From Bombyx mori (Eukaryota > Arthropoda > Insecta > Lepidoptera > Bombycidae), in NCBI RefSeq assembly GCF_030269925.1, contig NC_085135.1, positions 9,796,753 to 9,860,752 of the forward strand: a stretch of 64,000 nucleotides of DNA. Reading direction: 5' to 3'. Shown in pieces: positions 45,414-55,713 of this stretch. The position numbers and the translations under genes were made by a program. Numbering within the stretch: position 1 is the stretch's first letter; each line of letters opens with the position of its first letter. The notes beneath the pieces were generated by a model. The model had not been told where the DNA came from and did no database searches. It worked only from the letters and a program-made list of their open reading frames with translations.

Positions 45414-45630
45414 TGTTGGAGTGATCGTCTGGTTTTCCTATAATAAAGACGCAGATTTTTATGGATAGTATTTATTCTATTGGCGATACAATATTTTGTG
45501 TCCGTACTCATAGACGACGCAAGAACGAAAGGGGCGCACACACAAACGACGTTGACATATATAACAAGAGTGACAGCTGTCAGTTGATATTGACATAAAG
45601 ATGCGTTTAGGAACTTATACAATTCTAACA
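45414..45630 (-). repeat. 3' LTR of copia D2
   Basis: 217 bp, two differences from 61636-61852. On the minus strand it is preceded by AAGGGCCAG, a weak polypurine tract. Confidence 0.9.
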
Positions 45631-45826
45631 CTGGCCCTTAAACGCAGCTTACATTTTAATAGTTTACAATATCTGTTCAATGACTTATATCAACCCAGTA
45701 ACAATACATATCATAGTTCTGTGTAAAATACAGAAGTACAGACATTTTAGTATTAACGAGACCACAGCATAAATAATACTTATGTAATTTAATTAACACA
45801 CATGTTTACACAATTAACAAATAGTT
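45631..45826 (-). other. 3' untranslated region of copia D2
   Basis: AT-rich sequence between the pol stop and the 3' LTR without coding signal. Confidence 0.6.
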
Positions 45827-46872
45827 TCAGCACTTAACAAGCATTTTATTAACAAAGTTATCATGTTTATCTTTACAGACAGCTTTGGTTAAAATATCTG
45901 CTAACATAACATTAGTTGTGAGATATTTTATTTCAAGCACCTTTTTGTTAACAATCTCTTTAATAAAATGGTGACGGATATCTATATGTTTAGTCCTCGA
46001 ATGAAACATAGAAGTCTTACACAATTTAATTGCTGACTGGCTGTCATTATATATAGTTATTTTAGGTACAGTGCGAAGTATTTCTGAAATGAATTGTCTT
46101 ATAAATAACGCTTCCTTACATGTGTCAGACAACGCCATGTATTCTGCCTCAGTACTGGACAGAGCAACAGTGCGCTGCTTGCGACTTTCCCAAGTAACAA
46201 CAGATCTACCAATAAGAAATACAAAGCCTGTGAATGACTTACGATCAATGCTGTCCGATGCCCAGTCAGCATCAGCATATGCAGAAATATCCATACCATT
46301 TTTAGAAAAACAGAGGTTTAAATCAATTGTACCTTTTAAATACCGTAACACTCGTTTAGCGGCTTTCCAATGGGTTTCACCATAACAATTATTAAATTGA
46401 CTGAGATAGCTTACTGCGTGACTGATATCCGGTCTAGTACAAACAGCAGTATACATCAGAGAGCCAATCAAGCCTCTGTAGTCGTAGGTCTGATCCGCCT
46501 GTTTTTCCTTGGCTAGCTTTAGACCAGTCTCCATAGGTGTGCCTGCAGGCTTACACTCGTTCATTCGAAACTTCTGTAACAACTTATTTATTTTTAATAG
46601 CTTGATGAAGACAAATTTTATCACCTTTTTCTATCAGGTGCATGCCCAATATACACGCATGTTGTGCTGGCCCTAAATCAGTGATATCAAATTATCAAAT
46701 TCTTCCTCCAGTGCTTTCTTTTTCTGTTTTCCTTGAAAGTTGGGGGATGTGAAAATAATGAGGTCATCGACATAGAGAGCTATTATCATCATAGACTTAT
46801 TTTCACTTTTAAAGTAGACACATGGCTCGGTGCTTAATTGCTTGAATTGTAGTTTGTGACACAAAATCTTTG
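45827..46872 (-). pseudogene. pol: RT end and RNase H of copia D2
   Basis: The RT part shows ALYVDDLIIF (about 46775). Two frame changes near 46690 and 46610 follow. The RNase H part reads GLIGSLMYTAVCTRPDI, VALSSTEAEYMALS, IYNDSQSAIKLC, KHIDIRHHFIKE and MLADILTKAV, ending in TAA at 45827-45829. The gene resumes at about 53421 on the far side of element H. Confidence 0.85.
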
Positions 46873-47316
46873 TAGGACTCCCACCCTCCACTGGGGATGG
46901 GGGGTGGGGCATGTCGGAGTCGAACCGACTAAAACCTCCTGTCGCTCAACAACCAACGTCCAAACCTCGCATGAGACAGAACTCATGAAGAGGCAAAGGG
47001 AGGAAAGTGAAGCGTTTAGTGCGGAGCACATCTCTCTCATCACCCTCCCCCGGGACGCCAGGCCAGCGATCGTCGGCGCCACGACCACCAGCCCTCTCGG
47101 TCGGCAGGCTGTCCGAAGCCCGCCTAGATGGCGCCGGTTTGAATGGGTTATCCTACGAAATACCTCGCTGGGTCAGAACCAGCGTGGGTCGAGGATAGCC
47201 GGCCTTCCATCACCCGGATGCTCTTGCGTAAAACGCGTGCAGAGCAGCTTGCACGTCGTCTTCTTAGGCCCCCTTCGCCGGGCCCCAGACCGACATATGA
47301 GGGGGACCCGAAACAC
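46873..47316 (-). other. 3' untranslated region of element H
   Basis: GC-rich stretch without poly(A). CCCACCC and GGGTGGGG words near 46880-46908 can pair as a hairpin close to the 3' end. No coding signal. Confidence 0.55.
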
Positions 47317-50300
47317 TTAGAGGGCCAGGGCTTGGGCGAGATCCGCCTCCCTGGCCCCCGCTCGACGGCGACGGGCTTGTGCGTCTCTCACGCGCCCCGC
47401 CGCCTCCTTCTGCGAGATGGTGCACTCGCAGAAGTCGAGCATCGCCTTCCACGACTCGTCGTCGCCGAGCATCGATGCCACAACACTCGGCAACGACAAG
47501 TCGTTTCCTATTTTTGCGACGAGGACACGGCGCCACCCCTCCCATGCGGGGCAGGCAACGAGCGTGTGCTCCGCCGTGTCCAAGTCGCAACCACAATGGT
47601 AACACCCTGCCGTCGGCTCGGCTCCGATCCGGTGCAGGAAATCACCGAAGCAACCATGCCCAGTGAGCACCTGCGTGAGCCGGAAAGTGAGGCGTCCTCT
47701 GTCACGATTCACCCAATCCACAAGAATCGGGCGAATCGCCTCGACGGTCCTACGGCCAGCCGAAGGATCGGCCAGCCGCCTGGACCATGACTCCAGCACG
47801 GACCGCCGAGATTGGGCCCTCCGCGCTCTGACCACACTGGGGCTGGGATGCGCCACGCCCCGGGCACGAAGGTTAGCCCGCCACTGATAGTCAGCAGCGA
47901 GCGCCTCCGCCTCCAGGACCCAAGGCGGCGTCCCAGCCAGTACACACGCCGCCTCAAAAGAGATGGTGCGATAACCACGGATGACCCTAACCGCGATGGT
48001 GCGTTGCGGCCGTTGCAGCAACTTCGCTACACCCACGGCCAGGGACTGGCCCCACACGGGTGCCCCGTATAAGGCCATTGACCGCACCACCCCCGTATAG
48101 AGACGGCGCGTCACCTGATCAGGCCCCCCGATGTTAGGAAGAAGCCGGCTTAACGCGCCGGCCACCCCCAACAAACGAGGGACCAGGTGCTGAAAATGAG
48201 CACGGAAGGTCCAACGACTGTCCAGAATGAGGCCGAGGTACTTTAACTGCACCCCGACCCCGATCCGGACGCCTCCAACCACGATATGGGCATCGACAGG
48301 TGGCACTCTCCGGGGCCTGTGGAACCACATGGCCTCGGATTTACTGAGCGCCACGTCGAGGCCCAATCTCCTGATTTTGCCGACGACATGCGCTACCCCA
48401 GCGATGGCAAGACGAGCAGACTCAGCAAAGCTCCCTCCCCGGGCCACGACCAGCGTGTCGTCTGCGTAACAGATTACGCTTAGGCCCGGGAGGAGGGCAC
48501 CCCTCAGCACCCAGTCATACCCGATATTCCACAAAAGAGGGCCGAGTACCGACCCCTGTGGAACACCGCGCACGACCGGGAACCGATGCACGACCCCACC
48601 GTGTCCGGTACACGTGACCGATCTGTCCTCCAAGTAGGAGCCGACCAGCCGGCGAAGGTACAGGGGCACTCCGTGTCTTTCCAGCGCCCCCCCTATCACG
48701 GACCAGGGCAGGGTGTTAAACGCATTGGCGATGTCGAGCGACACCGCCAAGGCCACCCCACCCCCGCAGACGGCCTCCTCCGAGAGGGCCCGCACGCGAA
48801 GGATCGCGTCCACCGTTGAGCGGCCCTCTCGGAAGCCATACTGCTCCGCCGACAGATCGGGTCCCACCCCGAGCAGATGCTGGATGATGCGGGCTGCCAG
48901 AATGCGTTCCAGCAGTTTGCCCACCTCATCCAGCAACACGATGGGACGGTACCCGGCGGCAGTATCCGCCGGGCGCCCCTCCTTTCTCAACAGCACAAGT
49001 CTGCCCGTCCTCCACGATAAAGGAAACCGTCCCGACTCGAGGCAGGAGTTATAAAGCCTCAAGAGTCGGTCCCCTAGGGCACCAAGAGCCAAGGCCCAAA
49101 CCCGGCCATGGACGCCGTCCGGGCCAGGTGCAGTGTCCTTTGCGCACATTTTGCGTACTGCCACACGGAGCTCCGCCCCTGTTATATGGGGCACCTCAGC
49201 AGGGGCGTCGCCGTCGTATTCCGGCGTCGCGCCCATAGCGGGAGCGACAAATCCCCCCTGCTCCTGCGGGAACAGCGCCGAGACGATGTCCCGCAGCTGC
49301 TGAGGCTGGAGACGCTCCGTGATTGGGGGGGCCCATGGGCGCATTTTATTGCGCACCATGTGATAGGGTCGCCCCCACGGATCCTCATCCAGCGTCTCCA
49401 GGAGACCCTCCATGTGTTGGTCCTTGGCTCTTCTGATGGCCAGCTGCAACGCCCTCTGTGCGACGCGAAATGCGCCGTACAGCTGGGCCTCTACCACCGC
49501 GAACGCCACCGGATCGTTGCGCCGCGGCAGGCGACGGCGGCGATGCCTCGCACACTGGCGCCTCGCCCGAACGCACTCCACGCGGAGTTGCGCGATTTCG
49601 GGCGACCACCAGTACACTTGGTGATTGGGAGGTCGAGGGCTAATCCGGGGCATCGACACGTCACAGATGCGACGCATCGTGTCCCGGAACCACCCCGCTT
49701 CGTCCTCGACCTCAACTGGATGTGGACGCATGGGCGCCCACGCCGCCACCGTAGAAGCTTCCATCAGTAGCGCCTTATTCAAGCGCTTCAGTGCCCACCT
49801 GGGGAATGACCGGGATGCACCACGGGGGTGGCGACCGCGACTGTGGAGCGGGCGGAGAGATCGAATCGAATATACCGGTGATCTGACAGCGTCTCCGCCC
49901 CCTCCAGAACCCTCCAGTCGCGAATACGGCGCGCGATGGCCGGGCTCGCGAACGTAACGTCCACATAGACTCGCCCTGCCACCGCACGCACGTCGCAACC
50001 GACTCTCTATTCAACAAATAGAGGCCGGCCACGTTCGCCCACCTCTCCAACAGCCTACCACGAGCGTCCGAGCGGGGGGAGCCCCATGCGACAGACTTCG
50101 CATTGAGGTCCCCCGCGAGAATCACTGGATGAGGAGCGAGGCGGCGAGCAATCGCCCCGATCCCGTCCAGGAAATGCCCGAACTCGACAGTAGGCCTATT
50201 CGGAGAGAAGTACGCCCCGATCACGACGGTCCCTTCCAGCTGCACCGCGACGAACCCTTGGCCCCTGGTCACCATCGCCAAGGGGGGGATCGTCGCGTCT

Positions 50301-50488
50301 CTTCTTATGACTATGGCCGCCAGGCCGCCATCGTCCCCGAACCAGCAATCATTTGCCGGGGGAACGAAGTACGGTTCGGCGACCACAGCCACGTCTATGG
50401 ACCACTCCGCCATGCTCTGAGACAGCATGTCCTGAGCTCTGGCGGAGTGGTTCAGGTTTCCTTGGAGGAAGCGATAGGTGCGGTCCAT
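47317..50488 (-). pseudogene. ORF2 of element H: endonuclease-reverse transcriptase, two frameshifts
   Basis: It starts at 50488 (MDRTYRFLQGNLNHSARAQDM). The endonuclease has VAVVAEPYFVPP and GDLNAKSVAWGS near residue 124. A frameshift near 49975 moves it to a frame holding VTFASPAIARRIRDWRVLE and SDHRYIRF; a second near 49800 restores a long frame. The RT shows DTAPGPDGVHGRVW, AEQYGFREGRSTVDAIL, VSLDIANAFNTLPW, GVPQGSVLGPL and CYADDTLVV. The end has the R1-clade knuckle CYHCGCDLDTAEHTLVAC. Both lesions are in the endonuclease, so the RT is intact. Confidence 0.9.
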
Positions 50489-52773
50489 TACTGTTGAACC
50501 ACATCCATCGCCCCCTCCTCTTCACCGCTGCCCCCACCCTCCGGCACCGGCGCCGCAGCGGGGATTGCAACATTGGCCAGTGCTCCTCTGGCCAACCTTC
50601 TCTTCTGCCGGCGCCTTGATTTTCGGCGCCGGTTGCGTTCAATATTAACACCGGACGGGAAGCAAGCCTTGCCTCCCGCCCGGTGGTTTGCCCTACGCCC
50701 GGCCGCAGCGCACAGAGCGCAGTGCGGGGCGGCCGTGCAGGACGCCGCTTTATGACCAGGTTGGCCGCAGCGGAAACATAGACCGCTGCGGTCAACCGAG
50801 CTGGTGCACCTGGCGAAGCCATGTCCAGTGCTAAAGCACCGAAGGCATCGCCAGGCGCGTGACTCAAGCAAGCGTACGTGGGCCGCTATCCAGCCCACGC
50901 GCAGTATGCCTGGATTTCCTGACGGTCTCCCGGGCGGGGGAGCAGCCAGGGAGGCGGCCGCCTCCACCGGGCAACGCACCCACACCGAGCTGGCCCCGGT
51001 ATAACCGCGGCGCGGCTCGCCTACGGTTACATTTTCCAGTGCGCATTTGCCCTGGACAGCGACAGCCGCCATCACCTCATCCCTGGTGGTACAGTCGTCC
51101 AGGCCGGTTACTCTTAATTCGGCCATTTTCACCGGCCTGTGCACCCGCACCTCCTCCTCAGGTAGGACCATACGGAGCTTCGCCACCAGACGCTCCGCGA
51201 TGCCGGCACTATCGGCAACAGGACATTCTAGCAGCTTGGCCCCGTTGGCCGTCTGCCTGCAGCGGAGGCCCTCCTCCGCCCCAATCTCGCCCAGGTCAAC
51301 TGCCGCACGCGCCCGGGCGATGACGTCTCTGTATGTCATGCCCTTGGCTTCAGCGGCTGGCAGTAGGGTAAGAACCACTGCTGCCGACCGAGGCGCGCGC
51401 GGTAACTTCTTTTTTTGGTTTTTCTTGGCGGCTTCAGACGCTCGACCCTGTTGGGGTGCAGCTTGAGCCGCCTTGGCCGCCGGCGCTCTACCCATTTGAG
51501 GAGCTGCCGGTGGGGCCTTTCTGGTGCCCCGCCGGGCCACCACGTTCCACCCCTCGTCCATATTTGGCGGAGGCGGAGGCAGTGGACGGGACTGGGGTGC
51601 TTGTAGTGGAGGATTCGCGATAGCGCCACCCCCTCGCTTGGTTTTAGCCCGTCCCGGGCCCGACTTGGTGGCCGGAGCTCGTACGGGAGCAGGACGAGTG
51701 GCCAAAGCACCCGACACCGCCGGCCGCCTAGTGTCAGCCGAGACCGAGACTTTCGCCTCGAGAGCTGCCAACCTGCCGCCCAGCCTTTCTATTACAGCCT
51801 GGACAGTGCGGCTGATGACCTCGTCCAGGCTGAAGTTTGCTGGTTCTGGCGGAGCCAACATCCGTGGCCCCGCGAGTGCCCGCCGTCGTTCGGCGGCGGA
51901 CGTCTCCCTAGAGCGCGGTGACGGGAGACGCGGCCGCTGTTGTGCCACACGCGGTGGTGGCAGCACAGGCCATCGGTCGCCAGTCAGCGCCGGGAGACGG
52001 GGGCCCCGAGGGGCTCCAGTAGCCCAAGGCGTCGCTGCGCCGTCATTGGGTTGCTGCTGTGCTTGAAGCTGTGCTCGAAGCCTCGAATTTTCCGCCATCA
52101 GCTGTACTACCTGGTCATTGGCAGAAGCAACCGAAGGCAGAACCTTCGAGACCTGCGAGACCACTTCTCGCAGTTTTCGGCCAGCAGCTTTGGTTTTGGT
52201 GCCGTTGGCCGCATATGATTTGATGGTCTTCATGGCCCTGTCTATGACCAAGGCAGGGTCCTGAAGACCACCCTCTTCCTCCTCCGTCGTCTGCCCGTCT
52301 AGTGAGGCGACAGACATCGACACTGATGATGGTGCCGGTGACGGTGCGCCTCTTCTACGGGCGGGTCTCCCTTTAGGGGGCGGCATCTCCTCCGCAGCAG
52401 AGGCCGCTTCGGAGACTACCAGCACTTTCTCCGGTGGGGCATCCGCACCAGAGGACGACGCTGGCTCCCCTACCCCCTCACGAGAGGAAACTCGCCACGA
52501 CTTCTTCTTCCGCCTGATCTTCTTGGCGATTGTCCCTTTTGGATCAACTGCCTCGCCGTCGCTGACGAGCGCAGAGCGCGTCGAGCCAGCGCTGGCACAC
52601 CTCGGTTCGACGGGTTTTCCGCTGCCCGTCGCACAGCCCCCTTCATCATGGCATTCTTTGCCCCCCCCAGAATACGCGGGGCAGCGTGCTCCCACCGAGG
52701 TGGAAGCACGGAGGGATTCTCCACCTAAGGTGGTACCCTCCTGGGGTAATTTTTGTTTTAAGTTTGCCATCAT
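50488..52773 (-). CDS. ORF1 of element H: Gag-like protein with zinc knuckles
   Basis: This is a 761-codon intact frame from ATG. The first half is low-complexity and basic, with acidic TTEEEEGG and Ala/Pro-rich stretches and a short coiled-coil-like segment (VVQLMAENSRLRAQLQAQQQ). The conserved core (about residues 470-690) ends with three knuckles: CLRCFSTGHGFARC, CFRCGQPGHKAASC and CALCAAAGRRANHRAGGKAC. This arrangement is typical of R1-clade ORF1, which binds element RNA and, in TRAS/SART, directs particles to telomeres. The stop TAA overlaps the ORF2 ATG as TAATG. Confidence 0.9.
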   Translation of the reverse strand: MMANLKQKLPQEGTTLGGESLRASTSVGARCPAYSGGGKECHDEGGCATGSGKPVEPRCASAGSTRSALVSDGEAVDPKGTIAKKIRRKKKSWRVSSREGVGEPASSSGADAPPEKVLVVSEAASAAEEMPPPKGRPARRRGAPSPAPSSVSMSVASLDGQTTEEEEGGLQDPALVIDRAMKTIKSYAANGTKTKAAGRKLREVVSQVSKVLPSVASANDQVVQLMAENSRLRAQLQAQQQPNDGAATPWATGAPRGPRLPALTGDRWPVLPPPRVAQQRPRLPSPRSRETSAAERRRALAGPRMLAPPEPANFSLDEVISRTVQAVIERLGGRLAALEAKVSVSADTRRPAVSGALATRPAPVRAPATKSGPGRAKTKRGGGAIANPPLQAPQSRPLPPPPPNMDEGWNVVARRGTRKAPPAAPQMGRAPAAKAAQAAPQQGRASEAAKKNQKKKLPRAPRSAAVVLTLLPAAEAKGMTYRDVIARARAAVDLGEIGAEEGLRCRQTANGAKLLECPVADSAGIAERLVAKLRMVLPEEEVRVHRPVKMAELRVTGLDDCTTRDEVMAAVAVQGKCALENVTVGEPRRGYTGASSVWVRCPVEAAASLAAPPPGRPSGNPGILRVGWIAAHVRLLESRAWRCLRCFSTGHGFARCTSSVDRSGLCFRCGQPGHKAASCTAAPHCALCAAAGRRANHRAGGKACFPSGVNIERNRRRKSRRRQKRRLARGALANVAIPAAAPVPEGGGSGEEEGAMDVVQQ

Positions 52774-53420
52774 TATATTTGTTCCTTTTTATTTAACCAG
52801 GGGTCGGTCCCCTGGGACGGTCCTCACAACTGGACTCCCTCCAGCCACTCATCTCATCACCGGACACGTCACAAGCTTAAGATTAGGGCATTTTTTATAG
52901 AGGTTCGCATCCTCGCGGCCCCTGCTAGGCAGCGGCCCCCGCCTCCTACTCGGTAGGGATTACGGTATGCTTCTACGAAGCCACGCCGGTAAACCGGTAC
53001 CCCCCTCTGGAGGGCCTTCCCCTGTAGCCACCAAGAGGCAGCCGGGGACATGGCGACCAGCGACCGGAAGGGAGTGCCCTCCGGTTCACTTCTCATCCAC
53101 GTGGGTCTACCATTACTGACAGACCCACACGTCTGACCACGTTGTGGCCACGCCGGCGTACCGGTACCCCCCTCTGGAGGGCCTTCCCCTTTAACAGCCA
53201 GAGAGCCGCCGGGGACAGACATGGGCTAACATACAAGAGGGCTCCAGAAGGGAGCCCTCTCCCTCTTCACGCACCCTTTGCTTAGCAAAGGTGGGAAAAG
53301 GGAACACGGTGTGCAGTCTTCTTAGTTCGCGGCACCCCTGTGCAGACAACGCTGCTCCACGGTATCGGGGTGCACGCTTAAGCCCCACCGCCACGACAAG
53401 GCGAGACCACGTTGTGTGGG
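52774..53420 (-). other. 5' untranslated region of element H with tandem repeats
   Basis: Two imperfect units share the block CCGGTACCCCCCTCTGGAGG and the following GGCCTTCCCCT, at about 52995-53026 and 53158-53190, spaced about 165 bases. Each is followed by an AGCC(A/G)CCGGGGACA-type stretch. Repeated 5' units in non-LTR elements often carry promoter activity; that role is inferred. Confidence 0.65.
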
Positions 53421-55410
53421 GTAATTTTGTCATACCATGTCTTGGATGCCTGTTTTAAGCCGTACGCAGCTTTATTTAGCCTGTACACCATGTTCTCTTT
53501 TCCTTTTTCTTCAAAGAACTCTGGCTGCTCCATGTATACAGTTTCCTCGAGGTCGCCATTAAGGAACGCCGTTTTGACATCCAGGTGCTCAATGGACAGG
53601 CCATGTTCAGCTGCTAAAGCAAGTAGAATCCTAATTGTGGAGTACCTTACCACTGGTGAAAAAGTCTCTTGATAATCAATACCGTACTTCTGTGTGTAAC
53701 CCTTGGCAACTAAACGAGCTTTATACTTTAGTAACTCTCCATCTGCCCCATGTTTTCTTTTAAAAATCCATTTACATTTGACTGGTTTGCGGCTGGGTTC
53801 ATGCTCAGTCAGGGTCCAACACTTGTTCTTAACAAAGGAATTATACTCATCTGTCATTGCCTTTCTCCAACTGTCCGATTCAGGCCCGTTTAAGGCCTCG
53901 GCTGCAGTCTGGGGATCATCAGGGTTGTCGACTAATCTCACGAAGCTTGCCCTCAGCGGAGAATCTGGCAAATCTTCATATGAATCATCTGTCTCCACTG
54001 CTTCAACCAGTGAATCGTCCCCTGGAATATAAGTTTCATCCAAGCAGTCATTTGCATCATAATCCGTTTCTCCGCTATCAGAACCGTCCAATGTGATTGT
54101 GCTATGCCTCTGTTTTCTGTGTCCGCTCTGTGATAATATTGTGTCATCAGAAACATCAGAACTCACAGTGGGTAGCTCATACGGACCAACTGTATTTAAA
54201 CTCATGTTAACAAACATGTGTTGGTCTGAATTTTCATCATGTGACACACTTTCTTTGTCGTAGAATTTTGTTTCAACAAAAACTATGTCACGAGCAAAAA
54301 CACAATTAGTGGGATCATGTGGGTCTATGAGTCTATAGCCTTTTGACTCCTCACTGTAGCCTACAAATATGTATGGTTTACTTTTTGATTCTAATTTCTT
54401 TCTTTTCCTTATCATTGCATAGGCAATGCATCCAAAAATTCTTAAATGATGCAGATTTACCTTTTTGTTTGACCATTTTTCCTCCGGAGTAGCTCCTATG
54501 ACAGCTTTTGTTGGACTCCGGTTCTTAAGGTATACGGCAGTGTTCACAGCCTCAGCCCGAAATTTCATTCCCAGGCTAGCATCCCGCAGCATACTCCGTG
54601 CCTTCTCTATGACGGACCTATTGGCCCGTTCAGCAACACCATTCTGTTGCGGACTATCCGCAATAGTTTTCTGGTGTTGGATGCCATTCTTCTTGAGAAA
54701 TTCCTGAAACTCATGACTCATATACTCACCGCCCCTATCAGTCCTAAGTATTTTTAATTTCTTTCCCGTTTCTTTCTCAGCCAGAGCTTTGAATTGTTGG
54801 AAATACCCAAAAGTTTCATTTTTATATTTTAAAAAATAAACATATTGCTTCCTGCAGAAGTCATCAATGAAACTTAGAAAATACCTGGCACCACTGAATG
54901 AAGGGACCTGAAGGGGACCACAAAGGTCACTATGTACAAGACCTAATTTTTCCTTAGCTGTAGTGTGTGACTTTTTGGGAAAAGGGAGTCTACTTTGTTT
55001 ACTTTCTATACAAGGAATACACTGTTTAAAATCAGACAAACTATATGAAATGCCACTAGCCATACCTTTTTGTAGCAATTGCATACTCCTCAAGTTTAGG
55101 TGTCCGAGTCTTCTGTGCCATACCTCCTGAGATAACATCGTTGCCGCATTAGCAGTGTGAGTCTTTGCCGATGCCACCACAGTCGAAGCGACGACACAGC
55201 CGTTGTCTGACACAGTATCCAGCTGATAGACACCATTTATCTGTGTACCTGTTACTAGACATTCATGTTTGTCATAGACCTTACATAATTTATTATTAAA
55301 TTGAACAGTATACCCTTTCTTTGTCATGGCACTTACTGACAATAAGTTAGTACTAAGATTAGGAACATAATACACATCACTTATTGTCCTTATACAGTCT
55401 TTCATATGAA
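53421..55410 (-). pseudogene. pol: Integrase and RT (first part) of copia D2 pol
   Basis: The frame is open from the C4 junction to element H. It carries the end of the protease region (VPNLSTNLLSVS), the integrase zinc region (WHRRLGHLNLRSM, CIPCIESKQ), the core (VHSDLCGPL, RTDRGGEYMS, NGVAERANRS), a variable acidic spacer, and the RT start (FSPVVRYSTIRILL, DVKTAFLNGDLEETVYM, NKAAYGLKQASKTWYDKI). No stop occurs in this part. It continues at 46872 after element H. Confidence 0.9.
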
Positions 55411-55426
55411 TTTTTTTTTTTTTTTT

Positions 55427-55488
<62 letters not shown>

Positions 55489-55713
55489 ATTGAAACTTTA
55501 CTGGTGGCCCGAAGGCCTTTCCAGTTTCACCAGGACAGGTGGACGAGCAAAGGCTCAGCCAAGAGGGGTGGGATTTGCTAACAACTGCCCGAGCGCCTCC
55601 GAAGGAGACCCAACAACTCAAGAGCAACTGCTTCGCGAATGAATCTACTACCGGATCGGAATCGCGACCCGCTGAGAAGATCCGGCGAGAAACTCAGCGG
55701 GCTGATGCATGGG

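Larger units (their letters stand above)
46873..53420 (-). mobile_element. Element H: R1-clade (TRAS/SART-like) non-LTR retrotransposon, near full length
   Basis: It has a long 5' UTR with tandem repeats, a 761-codon ORF1, ORF2 with endonuclease, RT and a carboxy-terminal CCHC, and a short 3' UTR. The ORF1 stop and ORF2 start overlap as TAATG. Related elements in silkworm (TRAS, SART) insert into telomeric TTAGG repeats, but H sits inside copia D2. Its ends are placed by continuity of the copia gene, to within about 10 bases. I see no poly(A) at its 3' end. Confidence 0.85.

Noticed and set aside
46900..46960. tRNA-like string near GTCGGAGTCGAACCGACT
   Set aside because: GTCGAACCGAC resembles a T-arm but no cloverleaf could be built around it. 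It lies in the 3' UTR of element H.
47379..52218. Plus-strand open frames opposite element H
   Set aside because: High GC makes stops rare on both strands. The minus-strand frames carry the R1-clade motifs.
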